A stretch of DNA of 64,000 nucleotides from Streptomyces sp. NBC_01476 (GTDB lineage: Bacteria; Actinomycetota; Actinomycetes; Streptomycetales; Streptomycetaceae), in contig NZ_CP109446.1 of the NCBI RefSeq assembly GCF_036227265.1, forward strand, positions 591,001-655,000. Reading direction: 5' to 3'. A model generated the notes under the pieces. It was not told the origin of the DNA and did not search any database. It worked only from the letters and a program-made list of their open reading frames with translations. The position numbers and the translations under genes are program-made. Below, in pieces: positions 50,820 through 60,113 of this stretch (positions are counted from its first letter, which is position 1; each line of letters begins with the position of its first letter).

Positions 50820-52169
50820 GTCCTGGCCCCGCTCCGGAGCGTCCGGCGGGGTCACCAGCGGCAGGGCGTCGCTGTGGACGAGTGCCGGGTCGTCCACCGC
50901 GAAGGTGCGCACCCGTCCCGGCCCGGTGTCCGACGGCACCTCGAACCGGACGGTGACCCGTCCCACGCCGCTGCCCTGCACCCACCCCGCGCCGTACTCC
51001 TCATGGGTGACGTCCTGGCCCGGCAGCCAGCGGTTCACCCGTTCGGGGACCGGCGGCGGAAGCGCGGGCAGCGACGCGGGCGCGTCCTCGTCCGCCGGGC
51101 GGCTCCCGGCGCTCTGCGCGAAGAGGTCCTCCTGCGTGAAGTCGGCGAGCCCGGCGACCCCGACGCCGAGCAGCCGTACGCCGCCGGTGGTGTCGACGCC
51201 CTCCACCAGCCGCCGTGCCGTCTCCCGCACCACCACGGGGTCGTCGGTGGGCGCCCGCAGCGTCTCGGAGCGGGTCAGGGTGGAGAAGTCGTACCTGCGG
51301 ACCTTGACCACGACGGTGCGGCCGGAGCGGCCGGCGCCGCGCAGCCGCTGCACACAGCGGTCGGCGAGCCGGTCGATCTGGTACCGGACGTGGGCGCGGT
51401 CGGTGAGGTCGTTGTCGTAGGTGTCCTCGACGGAGATCGACTTCACGTCCCGGTCGGCGACCACCGGCCGGTTGTCCCGGCCGGCCGCCATGGCGTACAG
51501 CGACGCGCCGTGGGCCTTGCCGAGCAGCCGCACCAGCTCGGCCTCGCCGGAGTTCGCCATCTCCTCGACGGTGCCGATACCGGCGCGGCGCAGGTGCTCG
51601 GCGGTGGCAGGACCGACGCCCCACAGGGTGCGGACCGGCAGCGGGTCGAGTAAAGCGCGCTCGGTGCCCGGCTCGACCACCACCAGGCCGTCCGGCTTGG
51701 CCTGCTCCGAGGCGATCTTCGCCAGCAGCTTGGAGCCGGCCAGCCCGACCGACGCGGTGAGCCCGGTGGCCGCGCGGATACGTGCCCGCAGCACGACGGC
51801 GACAACCCGCGGGTCCTCGTCGCGCGCGGCCGCCTCCAGGTCAAGGAACGCCTCGTCGAGGCTGAGCGGCTCTATCAGGGGTGACACCTCGGCGAGCAGC
51901 CCCATCACCGTCTCGCTGATCCGCCGGTAGATGCCGAAACGGGGGTAGAGGTACGCGGCATTGGGGCTGAGCCGGCGCGCCCGTGCCATGGCCATCGCCG
52001 AGTGGACGCCGTGCACCCGTGCCTCATAGGACGCGGTCGACACGACGCCGCGGGGCCCGAGGCCGCCGACCACCACCGGCTTGCCCCGCAGGCTCGGCTT
52101 GGAGGCCTGCTCGACCGCGGCGAAGAACGCGTCCATGTCCAGATGCAGGATCGTCGGCGAACTTCTCAC
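50802..52169 (-). CDS. dinB: DNA polymerase IV (Y-family), with a TTA codon
   Basis: The 455-residue Y-family polymerase has the palm motifs LDMDAFFAAVEQ and PLSLDEAFLD and a little-finger domain (VRRYDFSTLTRSETLR). A long hydrophilic C-terminus follows. It copies past DNA lesions and is error-prone. I chose the GTG at 52169 (RSSPTILHLDMDAFF) because homologs start there; ATG 52199 is ten codons upstream and possible. Codon 173 from this start (51651-51653, complement) is TTA, in ERALLDPLP. It is the only in-frame TTA I found in this window. TTA is read by bldA tRNA and marks late, developmental or stress control. Confidence 0.95.
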   Translation of the reverse strand: MRSSPTILHLDMDAFFAAVEQASKPSLRGKPVVVGGLGPRGVVSTASYEARVHGVHSAMAMARARRLSPNAAYLYPRFGIYRRISETVMGLLAEVSPLIEPLSLDEAFLDLEAAARDEDPRVVAVVLRARIRAATGLTASVGLAGSKLLAKIASEQAKPDGLVVVEPGTERALLDPLPVRTLWGVGPATAEHLRRAGIGTVEEMANSGEAELVRLLGKAHGASLYAMAAGRDNRPVVADRDVKSISVEDTYDNDLTDRAHVRYQIDRLADRCVQRLRGAGRSGRTVVVKVRRYDFSTLTRSETLRAPTDDPVVVRETARRLVEGVDTTGGVRLLGVGVAGLADFTQEDLFAQSAGSRPADEDAPASLPALPPPVPERVNRWLPGQDVTHEEYGAGWVQGSGVGRVTVRFEVPSDTGPGRVRTFAVDDPALVHSDALPLVTPPDAPERGQDSSRAG

Positions 52170-52283
52170 ACCATCGATCGTGCCGCACACCACCGACATT
52201 CACCGTACGGGTGTACGGCGCGGCGCCCGCCGCACCTGCCGCGACACAGGACGGGACCGGGCGGCGGCACCCGCGGGGGCGGC

Positions 52284-52886
52284 TCAGACCGCCCGGTTGC
52301 GCCGCCTGGCCAGCTCGTCGGCCGGATTGTGGCCGACCAGCGTCTCACCGGTGTCGACCCGCTCGCCGTGCATCTGGGAGAGGGAGTTCTCCACGTCCCG
52401 CCAGACCACACCCACCGCGATGCCGAAGACGCCCTGCCCGCCCTGGAGCAGATCCACCACCTCGTCGGGCGAGGTGCACTCGTAGACGGTGGCGCCGTCG
52501 CTCATCAGAGTCATCCTGGCGAGCTCCGCCGGCCCCACCGAACGCAGGTGCTGGACGGCGGTGCGGATGTTCTGCAGGGAGACGCCGGTGTCCAGCAGCC
52601 GCTTGACGATCTTCAGCACCACGACGTCGCGGAAGCTGTAGAGCCGCTGGGTGCCGGAGCCGTAAGCAGGCCGCACGCTGGGCTCGACCAGGCCGGTACG
52701 CGCCCAGTAGTCCAGCTGGCGGTACGTGATGCCGGTGGCCGCGCAGGCCGTGGGTCCGCGGTAGCCGATGGTCTCGGCCGGTGGTTCCTGTGCGGGTCCG
52801 CCGCCCGCCTCGGACGTGGCGCGGGCCAGTGTCCCCCGGGGCGGATATGGGCCGCCGGTCGCCAGACCGTCGCCGGTGCTTCTCAC
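52284..52886 (-). CDS. MerR family regulator (second MerR of the cluster)
   Basis: The 200-residue protein has a MerR winged-helix domain at about 41-110 (IGYRGPTACAATGITYRQLD, YWARTGLVEPS, GSGTQRLYSFRD) and a variable C-terminal half. Its position matches the mycobacterial Rv1830 gene. I chose the GTG at 52886 because GGAGGG lies 4 nt upstream. The longer frame that starts at 52946 is poor and covers the promoter. A promoter and an inverted repeat lie about 60-115 bp upstream. The inducer is unknown. Confidence 0.9.
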   Translation of the reverse strand: MRSTGDGLATGGPYPPRGTLARATSEAGGGPAQEPPAETIGYRGPTACAATGITYRQLDYWARTGLVEPSVRPAYGSGTQRLYSFRDVVVLKIVKRLLDTGVSLQNIRTAVQHLRSVGPAELARMTLMSDGATVYECTSPDEVVDLLQGGQGVFGIAVGVVWRDVENSLSQMHGERVDTGETLVGHNPADELARRRNRAV

Positions 52887-52948
52887 GCCGCCCTCCGTCC
52901 CTTCACGTCCTGTGGCCGCGCGCACGTGCCACCGGACTTTCCCCACCG

Positions 52949-53004
52949 ACGGTAGGCAGTCACCAGGGGTGCGTCAACGATCGCCACACTCGGCACGCCG
53001 AGTG
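52949..53004 (-). promoter_or_regulatory. Promoter and inverted repeat of the second MerR gene
   Basis: On the minus strand TTGACG (complement of 52972-52977) and TACCGT (complement of 52949-52954) are 17 bp apart, a vegetative sigma-factor spacing. Just upstream is a perfect inverted repeat CACTCGGC-AC-GCCGAGTG (52987-53004, 8-bp arms). The first part (CACTC...GAGTG) recalls a CIRCE half but with the wrong spacer, so it is more likely an operator for the MerR or another regulator. Confidence 0.6.
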
Positions 53005-53122
53005 ATATTCCCCCCAAGAGTGGTTTGACGTGACCGGAAGACGGGAACGGCGCTCCGAATGGTCTGCCGGCGGCAGTGCTGCCTCCCGGCGCCGCGTCAC
53101 TGCGGTTCATCGACGGCCGCTG

Positions 53123-53596
53123 TCACTGGTTGCTGGTGCCGAAATCCTCGGGTGAGATCTGGTCGAGGAACTCGCGGAACTTCTCCACCTCGTCCTCCTG
53201 CTCGTCCGGGATCGCGATCCCGGCGTCGTCCAGCACCCCGTCACTGCCGTAGATCGGCGTCCCGGTGCGCAGCGCGAGCGCTATGGCATCGGACGGGCGG
53301 GCGCTGACCTCGACGCCGCTGGCGAACACCAGCTCCGCGTAGAAGACGCCCTCGCGCAGATCCGTGATGCGCACCTCGGTGAGAGTCTGGCCGACTGCTT
53401 CCAGCACGTCCTTGAAGAGGTCATGGGTGAGCGGTCGCGCAGGCGTCATGCCCTGCTGCGCGAAGGCGATGGCCGTCGCCTCACCTGGCCCGATCCAGAT
53501 CGGCAGGTACCGGTCGCCTCCCACTTCGCGCAGGAGCACGATCGGCTGGTTGGACGGCATTTCGACCCGGACACCCACAACGTCGAGCTCGTTCAC
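53123..53596 (-). CDS. Bifunctional nuclease family protein (DUF151)
   Basis: The 157-residue protein starts MNELDVVGVRVEMPSNQPIV, then LLREVGGDRYLPIWIGPGEA, and has DIRPSDAIALALRTGTPIYG-like sequence (RPSDAIALALRTGTPIY). It is the actinobacterial DUF151 family, annotated from plant homologs as bifunctional nuclease; activity in bacteria is unproven. It lies between two MerR genes, like Rv1829 in mycobacteria. The C-terminal tail is acidic. Confidence 0.92.
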   Translation of the reverse strand: MNELDVVGVRVEMPSNQPIVLLREVGGDRYLPIWIGPGEATAIAFAQQGMTPARPLTHDLFKDVLEAVGQTLTEVRITDLREGVFYAELVFASGVEVSARPSDAIALALRTGTPIYGSDGVLDDAGIAIPDEQEDEVEKFREFLDQISPEDFGTSNQ

Positions 53597-53711
53597 ACAG
53601 CAACCCTAGGCCGTGCTCGCCGGGTTTGGGTAGTCGGGCACCCCGCCGCGCCGACATACCGCCACTTCGGACGGCGCTTCCGGGGCCGTCCGAGGGGGCC
53701 GGACGGGCCGG

Positions 53712-54455
53712 TCAGCGCAGGCGGACCCGCAGCGCGGACTGCACCATCGCGGCGTGCAGCCGCACCGACAGCGACGCCAGCTCCCGGGCCGTCGCCTCGG
53801 CGTGCAGCCGGGTCTGCGGGTTGCGGTGCCGGCGCAGCGGCGCCACCACCTGCTCCACCAGGCCCGCCTCCCGGTCCGCGGCGGCCTTCACCGCCCGCAG
53901 GTGACGCGGTTCGAGGCCGAAGCGGCCCAGGTCGGCGATGAGCCGCCCGATGGCGACCGCCTCGGCGTCGTAGCCGCCGTCCCGGCCGGCCTCGACGAGC
54001 CCGTACGACTCCCAGCTCTCCAGCTCGGCGTCGTCGGCCCCTGTGGCGGCCAGGAGCTCCTCCCGGCCGATCCGCAGCTCGGGCGGCTGTTCGGGCTCCA
54101 GAGCCTCCACAGAGCCGTCCAGGGCCTCTCTGGACTCCCCCGGGCCCGGCAGCGAGACCGTCTCACCGCGGTCCATGGCGTCCAGGTGTTCCCTGATCAC
54201 CCGCAGCGGCAGGTAGTGGTCCCGCTGCACCCGCAGCACGTAGGCGAGCCGCTCCACGTCCTTGGGACCGAACTTCCGGTACCCCGACGGGGTGCGCTGC
54301 GGCTCGACCAGCCCCTCCGCCTCAAGGAAGCGGATCTTGGAGATGGTCACCTCGGGGAACTCGTCCCGCAGCCGGCTGAGCACCGCGCCGATGCTCAGCA
54401 GGGCACCGTCGGCGATGGCGGTGCCGTCTCCGGCACCGCCCGACGTTCTCGGCAT
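53712..54455 (-). CDS. ftsR: MerR family regulator, FtsR-like
   Basis: The 247-residue protein has a MerR winged helix (about 20-85; LSIGAVLSRLRDEFPEVTIS, KIRFLEAEGLVEP, SGYRKFGPKDVERL) and a C-terminal helical domain. Its place next to the GarA/OdhI-type FHA gene is that of Rv1828 and of corynebacterial FtsR, an activator of the cell-division gene ftsZ. The C-terminal half has unusual acidic loops (GETVSLPGPGESREALD). ATG 54455 has GGGAAGG 5 nt upstream; the GTG two codons earlier is less likely. Confidence 0.85.
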   Translation of the reverse strand: MPRTSGGAGDGTAIADGALLSIGAVLSRLRDEFPEVTISKIRFLEAEGLVEPQRTPSGYRKFGPKDVERLAYVLRVQRDHYLPLRVIREHLDAMDRGETVSLPGPGESREALDGSVEALEPEQPPELRIGREELLAATGADDAELESWESYGLVEAGRDGGYDAEAVAIGRLIADLGRFGLEPRHLRAVKAAADREAGLVEQVVAPLRRHRNPQTRLHAEATARELASLSVRLHAAMVQSALRVRLR

Positions 54456-54500
54456 GCACACCTTCCCTAAGACCCTCCCCCCGACGGAGTCCGGGAGAGG

Positions 54501-55286
54501 TCAGATGCCCCGCTGGCTCGCGTAGAAGACCAGCCGGTACTTGCCGATCTGCACCTCGTCGCCGTTCGCGAGCGGCACGGAGTCGATCCGCTCCCGGTTG
54601 ACGTAGGTGCCATTGAGGCTGCCCACGTCCGAAACGGTGAACCCGCCGTCCTGGCCGCGCCGGAACTCCACATGACGCCGGGAGACCGTCACATCGTCCA
54701 GGAAGATGTCGCTCTGCGGATGCCGGCCAGCCGTGGTCAGCTCACCGTCCAGCAGGAAGCGGCTGCCCGAGTTCGGCCCGCGGCGCACCACCAGCAGCGC
54801 CGAACCGATCGGCAGCGCGTCCACCGCGGCCTGCGCCTCCGGCGACAGCGACGGCATCACCGTCTGACCGGTGGCCTCCGCCTCGTACGCCTCAAGACCG
54901 GAGATCGAGATGGTGGACGTCGTCTCCGACGCCCGCTCGTACCCGCCACCGGAGCCACGCAGCGGCGCGCCACAGTTGTTGCAGAAGCGGCTCGACTCCG
55001 CGTTGGTGTGACCGCACCTGCTGCAGACCGACAAGCCGGACCCTCCACCCGTCGCTGAGGCCGATGATTCCCCGAAACCTATGCGGGCGGCCGAAGCGGG
55101 GTCAACAGACGCCACGCCGGGAGCGCCGGAATACTCCCCGCCGCGGCCCTGTCCTTCATTCCTGAACAGCGGGCGCTCCGCGCCCTGGTCCTCCTCGGCC
55201 TGGCTCCGTGGCGCACGGTGACGCGCCGTCGCCGGGTCACCCGACTGCCGCGCGCTCTTGCCGAACAACTTCCCAAACAACTTCAC
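54501..55286 (-). CDS. garA: GarA/OdhI-like FHA domain protein with zinc ribbon
   Basis: The 261-residue protein has a zinc-ribbon-like CSRCGHTNAESSRFCNNCGA (Cys88, 91, 102, 105), then ETTS at 121-124. A C-terminal FHA domain (about 164-255; Gly187-Arg188, SRRHVEF at 202, Asn225 of SLNGT) follows. In GarA and OdhI a threonine in ETT(S) is phosphorylated by Ser/Thr kinases, and the protein then binds itself through the FHA domain, switching off control of 2-oxoglutarate dehydrogenase. The same switch is probable here. The long Gly/Ala-rich N-terminus and the zinc ribbon are additions to the mycobacterial type. Confidence 0.85.
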   Translation of the reverse strand: MKLFGKLFGKSARQSGDPATARHRAPRSQAEEDQGAERPLFRNEGQGRGGEYSGAPGVASVDPASAARIGFGESSASATGGGSGLSVCSRCGHTNAESSRFCNNCGAPLRGSGGGYERASETTSTISISGLEAYEAEATGQTVMPSLSPEAQAAVDALPIGSALLVVRRGPNSGSRFLLDGELTTAGRHPQSDIFLDDVTVSRRHVEFRRGQDGGFTVSDVGSLNGTYVNRERIDSVPLANGDEVQIGKYRLVFYASQRGI

Positions 55287-55392
55287 GGGCGATTCCCCTT
55301 GAAAGAAGCAGACCCGCCCGTGGGGCAGGACGAACCCTCGCTACACACAGTTTCCCCTACACCGCACCCCACCGATGCCCCGGCCCCCAGCC

Positions 55393-56235
55393 TCACTGGG
55401 ATGACCGAGCGTAGTCAGGCTGCTTCGACGGCCGCAAGGCGTCCACGACGATCTTCTGCGACCTGACCACATCGGCAGTGGCCTGCTCCTTCTCCAGCGT
55501 CTGAACCACCCCGCCGGGGATGTTCAGCGCCGGTTCCAGATCCTGCGGATTGCCGATGACCTTGAACTCGTACGGCTGCGCCACCTGGTGGCCGTCGACC
55601 TGCACGCCGTCCGTACCCTCCGTGAAATAGGTGTCGGCGACGACCCGGACGTTGTCGATCTGGATCGCCTCCGCTCCTGCTGCCCGCAACTCCTGGACGG
55701 CGTCCAGCAGTGAATCCGCCTCCACACCGCCGCGCGGGTCGGTGACGGTCAACGTGATGCCCGGCCCCTGGGCAGGCACCGTACCGGCCAGCACGCCCAA
55801 CTCCCGCGCTTTCTGCTGGGTCTGCTTGAGCGCCTCGGCCGCCTGGTCGGAACTGGTCTCCAACTGGCTGCGCTGGCTATCCAGTCCCCGCTTCTCGTCC
55901 TCCAGTCGCTGGCTGCGGTTGTCCAGCTCGGTCAGGATGCGGACCAGGTCCTCCTGCCGGGCACCGCGCAGCGCACCGCCGTTGTCACTGGTGGAGCGGA
56001 CCTGGATGGCCAGGCCGAGCCCCAGGACGAACAGCAGCAGCGCCACGATCAATTGGGCCCGCGACAGCCGCGGCGGCCACAGGCCGGCCACCAGCCGCTG
56101 CCGGCCGGTCATCCGGGCCTTGGGCGCGGCGGCCGGCTGAGTGGCCGGTTCCGCGGCCGGCTGGGCCTGTTCCGGCGGATGATCCGCCGGCTCCAACGGG
56201 CCGTCCGGCTCGGGCGGTTCGTGCTCGTCGCTCAT
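55393..56235 (-). CDS. DUF881 family protein
   Basis: The 280-residue protein has a Pro/Ala/Glu-rich cytoplasmic N-terminus (about 1-45), one membrane helix (LIVALLLFVLGLGLAIQV) and an external coiled coil (LDNRSQRLEDEKRGLDSQRS). The DUF881 domain (GPGITLTVTDPRGGVEADSL, then DAVQELRAAGAEAIQIDN) ends the protein. DUF881 proteins occur in pairs around Sbp in actinobacteria and firmicutes and may link the membrane to division. ATG 56235 lies 7 nt after the sbp stop. Function unknown. Confidence 0.92.
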   Translation of the reverse strand: MSDEHEPPEPDGPLEPADHPPEQAQPAAEPATQPAAAPKARMTGRQRLVAGLWPPRLSRAQLIVALLLFVLGLGLAIQVRSTSDNGGALRGARQEDLVRILTELDNRSQRLEDEKRGLDSQRSQLETSSDQAAEALKQTQQKARELGVLAGTVPAQGPGITLTVTDPRGGVEADSLLDAVQELRAAGAEAIQIDNVRVVADTYFTEGTDGVQVDGHQVAQPYEFKVIGNPQDLEPALNIPGGVVQTLEKEQATADVVRSQKIVVDALRPSKQPDYARSSQ

Positions 56236-56242
56236 CGCGCGC

Positions 56243-56575
56243 TCACGCCCGGAAGACATGGCGGCGGATGGCGGCCGCGTTGGAGAAGATCCGGATGCCC
56301 AGCACCACCACCACACCGGTGGACAGCTGCGAGCCGACCCCGAGCTTGTCGCCGAGGAAGACGATCAGCGCGGCCACCACCACGTTGGAGAGGAACGACA
56401 CGACGAAGACCTTGTCGTCGAAGATCCCGTCCAGCATGGCCCGCAGGCCGCCGAAGACCGCATCGAGGGCCGCCACCACGGCGATCGGAAGATAGGGCTC
56501 GAAGCCGGAGGGCACCACGGGGCGCACCACGAGTCCGACCACGACTCCAACGACGAGGCCCAGTACCGCGATCAC
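56243..56575 (-). CDS. sbp: Small basic protein Sbp (DUF1290)
   Basis: The 110-residue membrane protein starts MIAVLGLVVGVVVGLVVRPV and has three or four helices (PYLPIAVVAALDAVFGGLRA, VFVVSFLSNVVVAALIVFLG). It is the Sbp/DUF1290 family that sits between two DUF881 genes, near division genes in Bacillus. The start ATG overlaps the upstream stop by 4 nt, so it is co-translated. Confidence 0.93.
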   Translation of the reverse strand: MIAVLGLVVGVVVGLVVRPVVPSGFEPYLPIAVVAALDAVFGGLRAMLDGIFDDKVFVVSFLSNVVVAALIVFLGDKLGVGSQLSTGVVVVLGIRIFSNAAAIRRHVFRA

Positions 56576-57531
56576 TTCGAACCCTTTCCGTTCCCGGCGC
56601 TGCCCGCCTGCTTGCCGCCGTCGGCCGCCGGCTGCCCGGCGACCGGTTCGGCGTACCGCACGATCAGGCTGGGAGCGGCGGCCAGCCGCAGGTCCTCCTG
56701 GACGGAGATGCTCGCGCGGATCCCGTAGTTCTCCTGCAGCACGTGCAGGTACTGCCCGTCAGCGCTCTCCTGGAATGCCTTGCTCAACCGCTTCCCGTCC
56801 CCGATCGCCAGCACCGTGTACGGCGGCGCCAGCGGTTTGTTGTCGACCAGTATGGCGTCACCCGCGGCCCGGATCGCCGACAGTGCGGTCAGGCGCTGCC
56901 CGTTGACCGTGATCGCCTCGGCACCCGATGCCCACAGGCCGTTCACCACACGCTGCATGTCCCGGTCCCTGACCCGCCCGGTGTCGGCGAAACCACTGCT
57001 CTCACGCGGACCGCCGGTGGATCCCTGGGAGGCCTCCCTGGCGTCGTCGACGATCAGCTTCACACCGGGCCCCCGCACCGGCGTGGCCGCGGCCAGCAGT
57101 TCGAGCCGGGCGTCACCGTCGCCGCCGTGCTGCTTGAGCGCGGCCTGCTGCTCGCTGGAGACGGTGTCACGCAGCGAGTCCACATCCTGCTGGAGCCGGT
57201 CGGCGCTCCTGGTCTCGGTCTGGATGCGGTCGATGAGCTTCTGCCGCTCCTTGGCCTCGGTCGGCGCCGAGACCTGCGCCTGCGCCGCGCCCAGCGTCAC
57301 CACGATCGCGGCGAGCACCAGTCCGGCGGCGAGCCAGAGCCGGCCGCTGAGCGCGGTGGGCAGCCGGGAGGTGCCGACCGCGCCACGCCGCGCCGCGGCC
57401 TCCGCGTACCCGTCGTCGAGGCTGTGCTCCATGACGTTGGTGAGCAGCGACATCGAGGCGTCGGGACGCCGCGGAGCAGCCCCGGGTACGGGGCTGCTCC
57501 GATCGGGTCGCTGCTGCGGCATGCCGCACAT
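56572..57531 (-). CDS. DUF881 family protein
   Basis: The 319-residue protein has one membrane helix (LWLAAGLVLAAIVVTLGAAQ, about 64-83), a coiled coil (LIDRIQTETRSADRLQQDVD) and a DUF881 domain (GPGVKLIVDDAREAS, WASGAEAITVNGQRLTALSA). A second start, ATG 57522, lies three codons into the annotated ATG and has no better ribosome site. It is the first of the two DUF881 genes flanking sbp. The cytoplasmic tail ends before residue 60. Confidence 0.9.
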   Translation of the reverse strand: MCGMPQQRPDRSSPVPGAAPRRPDASMSLLTNVMEHSLDDGYAEAAARRGAVGTSRLPTALSGRLWLAAGLVLAAIVVTLGAAQAQVSAPTEAKERQKLIDRIQTETRSADRLQQDVDSLRDTVSSEQQAALKQHGGDGDARLELLAAATPVRGPGVKLIVDDAREASQGSTGGPRESSGFADTGRVRDRDMQRVVNGLWASGAEAITVNGQRLTALSAIRAAGDAILVDNKPLAPPYTVLAIGDGKRLSKAFQESADGQYLHVLQENYGIRASISVQEDLRLAAAPSLIVRYAEPVAGQPAADGGKQAGSAGNGKGSK

Positions 57532-57594
57532 CGTCGCACGTCGGGGCCGTCGGACTCGAACGGCCCCTGTACGACGCGCCGTTGCGGCGTCAGG

Positions 57595-60090
57595 TCACCG
57601 CCCGGCGCTCTCCACGACCTCCGACCACTCGTCCAGCAGGGCCTGCGCGGACGCGTCGTCCGGGCCTTCCGCCCACAGGTGTGTTACGGCTTCGGCGGGG
57701 TCGGGCAGCACCATCACCCAGCGTCCGTCGGACTCCACCACCCGCACACCGTCCGTGGTGTCCACCGACCGCTCCCCGGCCTCCTCCACGACCCGGCGCA
57801 TCACCGAGCCCTTCACCGCCCACGGTGTCGGTACGTCCCGCTTGAGGACGTGGGCGCGCGGGATACGGGCGTCGATCTGGCTGAGGGTGAGCTGGGTACG
57901 GGCCACCAGGCCGATCAGCCGCACGAACGCGGCCGAGCCGTCGAAGACACTGCTGAACTCCGGCACGATGAACCCACCGCGCCCGTCACCGCCGAAGATC
58001 GTGCCCTCTTCCCGGCCCACCCGGGTCAGGTCGTCGGGTGACGTCGTCGTCCAGGTGACCTGAGTGCCGTGGTACGCGGCCACCTGCTCGCCGATCCGTG
58101 TCGTGGTCACCGGCAGTGCCACCCGGCCGCTGCGCCGCTCTGCGGCCACCAGGTCGAGCAGCACCAGCAGCGCCCGGTCGTCCTCGATGATCCGGCCGCG
58201 CTCGTCCACCAGCGACATCCGCTCGCCCACCGGGTCGAAGCGCACCCCGAAGGCGGCCCGCGCCGACGACACGATCTCGCCGAGCCGTACCAGGCCGGCC
58301 CGGCGGCTCTCCTCGGTCTCGGTCGGACGGGCCTCGTCCAGACCGGGGTTGACGGTCAGCGCGTCCACCCCGAGCCTGCCGAGGAGGCTCGGCAGCACCA
58401 GGCCGGCGCTGCCGTTGGCGGCGTCGACCACGACCTTGAGCCCGGCGTCCGCGATGCCCGAGGTGTCCACCGCGCGCAGCAGCGCACCGGTGTAGGAGTC
58501 GAAGACGGTGGCCGGGAAGTTCAGGTCACCGATCTCGCCGGGGAACGCCCGGCGGTACTCCTGGCGGGCGAAGACCCGGTCCAGCTTCCGCTGTCCGGCG
58601 GCCGACAGGTCGGCGCCCCGCTCGTCGAAGAACATGATGTCCAGCGAGTCGGGCCGGCCCGGCGTCGTCCGGATCATGATGCCGCCGGCGCTGCCGCGCG
58701 CGGTCTGCTGCCGCGCCACGGGCATCGGCACGTTCTCCAGGTCCCGGACATCGATGGCGCTCGCCTGCAGCGCCGAGATGACCGCCCGCTTGAGCGCGCG
58801 GGCACCACGGGAGTGGTCACGGGCCGTGGTGACGGTCGAACCCTTCTTCAGGGTGGTCGCGTACGCACCGGCCAGCCGGACCGCCAGCTCCGGGGTGATC
58901 TCCACGTTGAGGATGCCGGAGACGCCGCGGGCGCCGAACAGATGCGCCTGGCCGCGGGACTCCCAGATCACCGAGGTGTTGACGAAGGCACCGGCCTCGA
59001 CGGTCTTGAACGGATAGACCCGCACATTGCCCGAGATGATCGACTCCTCGCCGATCAGGCACTCGTCACCGATGACCGCGCCCTCGTCGATCCGCGCCGC
59101 CCGCATCACATCGGTGTTCTTGCCGATGACGCAGCCGCGCAGATTGGTGTGCTGTCCGATGTAGACGTTGTCGGCGATCACCGCCTTGTGCAGGAACGCG
59201 CCTGTCTTCACCACGACGTTGGAACCGATGACACTGTGCTCGCGGATCTCCGCGCCGGCCTCGACCTTCGCGTAGTCACCGATGTAGAGCGGTCCGCGCA
59301 GCACCGCGTCGGGGTGCACCTCGGCACCTTCGGCGATCCACACGCCGGGCGAGATCTCGAAGCCGTCGATGTCGACGTCGACCTTGCCCTCCAGTACGTC
59401 GGCCTGGGCCTTGACATAGCTTTCGTGGGTGCCGACGTCCTCCCAGTAGCCTTCGGCGATGAAGCCGTAAACCGGCTTCCCCTCTTTCATCAGCTGCGGA
59501 AATACATCGCCCGACCAGTCCACGGACACATCGGGCTCGACGTAGTTGAAGACCTCGGGTTCCATCACGTAGATACCGGTGTTCACCGTGTCGGAGAACA
59601 CCTGACCCCACGTCGGCTTCTCCAGGAAGCGCTCGACGCGGCCTTCGTCGTCGACGATCGTGATACCGAACTCCAGCGGATTCGGAACACGGGTCAGACA
59701 GACCGTGACCAGTGCACCCTTCTCCTTGTGGAATTCGATCAGCTCGGTCAGATCGAAATCGGTGAGGGCGTCACCGGAAATCACGAGGAAGGAGTCGTCC
59801 TTCAACGCCTCTTCGGCGTTCTTGACGCTTCCGGCCGTCCCCAGCGGCTTTTCCTCGTGGGCGTAGGTAAGCTCCATTCCGAGTTCTTCGCCGTCCCCGA
59901 AGTAATTCTTCACCAGGGACGCCAAGAACTGGACTGTGACCACCGTCTCAGTGAGGCCATGCCGCTTCAGCAGTGTCAGAACGTGCTGCATGATCGGCCG
60001 GTTGACCACAGGCAGCAGAGGCTTGGGCATGCTCGAGGTCATCGGGCGAAGGCGGGTACCCTCGCCGCCTGCCATTACAACCGCCTTCAT
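57595..60090 (-). CDS. NDP-sugar pyrophosphorylase fused to a phosphomannomutase-like domain
   Basis: The 831-residue protein starts with the nucleotidyltransferase motif [18 protein letters not shown] (about 1-235) and goes on to left-handed beta-helix hexapeptide repeats (about 250-370). A phosphomannomutase-like domain (about 385-830) follows. It is annotated mannose-1-phosphate guanylyltransferase in streptomycetes. The mutase active-site serine (TASHNP in true enzymes) is replaced by [12 protein letters not shown] around residue 470, so the mutase part is probably inactive. The pyrophosphorylase part could make GDP-mannose or another NDP-sugar for glycans. The fusion is an actinobacterial type. 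Confidence 0.9.
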   Translation of the reverse strand: MKAVVMAGGEGTRLRPMTSSMPKPLLPVVNRPIMQHVLTLLKRHGLTETVVTVQFLASLVKNYFGDGEELGMELTYAHEEKPLGTAGSVKNAEEALKDDSFLVISGDALTDFDLTELIEFHKEKGALVTVCLTRVPNPLEFGITIVDDEGRVERFLEKPTWGQVFSDTVNTGIYVMEPEVFNYVEPDVSVDWSGDVFPQLMKEGKPVYGFIAEGYWEDVGTHESYVKAQADVLEGKVDVDIDGFEISPGVWIAEGAEVHPDAVLRGPLYIGDYAKVEAGAEIREHSVIGSNVVVKTGAFLHKAVIADNVYIGQHTNLRGCVIGKNTDVMRAARIDEGAVIGDECLIGEESIISGNVRVYPFKTVEAGAFVNTSVIWESRGQAHLFGARGVSGILNVEITPELAVRLAGAYATTLKKGSTVTTARDHSRGARALKRAVISALQASAIDVRDLENVPMPVARQQTARGSAGGIMIRTTPGRPDSLDIMFFDERGADLSAAGQRKLDRVFARQEYRRAFPGEIGDLNFPATVFDSYTGALLRAVDTSGIADAGLKVVVDAANGSAGLVLPSLLGRLGVDALTVNPGLDEARPTETEESRRAGLVRLGEIVSSARAAFGVRFDPVGERMSLVDERGRIIEDDRALLVLLDLVAAERRSGRVALPVTTTRIGEQVAAYHGTQVTWTTTSPDDLTRVGREEGTIFGGDGRGGFIVPEFSSVFDGSAAFVRLIGLVARTQLTLSQIDARIPRAHVLKRDVPTPWAVKGSVMRRVVEEAGERSVDTTDGVRVVESDGRWVMVLPDPAEAVTHLWAEGPDDASAQALLDEWSEVVESAGR

Positions 60091-60113
60091 GTCGGAAACA
60101 TCCTCCTCGTGAC

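Noticed and set aside
52987..53004. CIRCE element for HrcA
   Set aside because: CACTC and GAGTG are present but the spacer and flanking bases do not fit the TTAGCACTC-N9-GAGTGCTAA consensus, and no heat-shock gene is adjacent.
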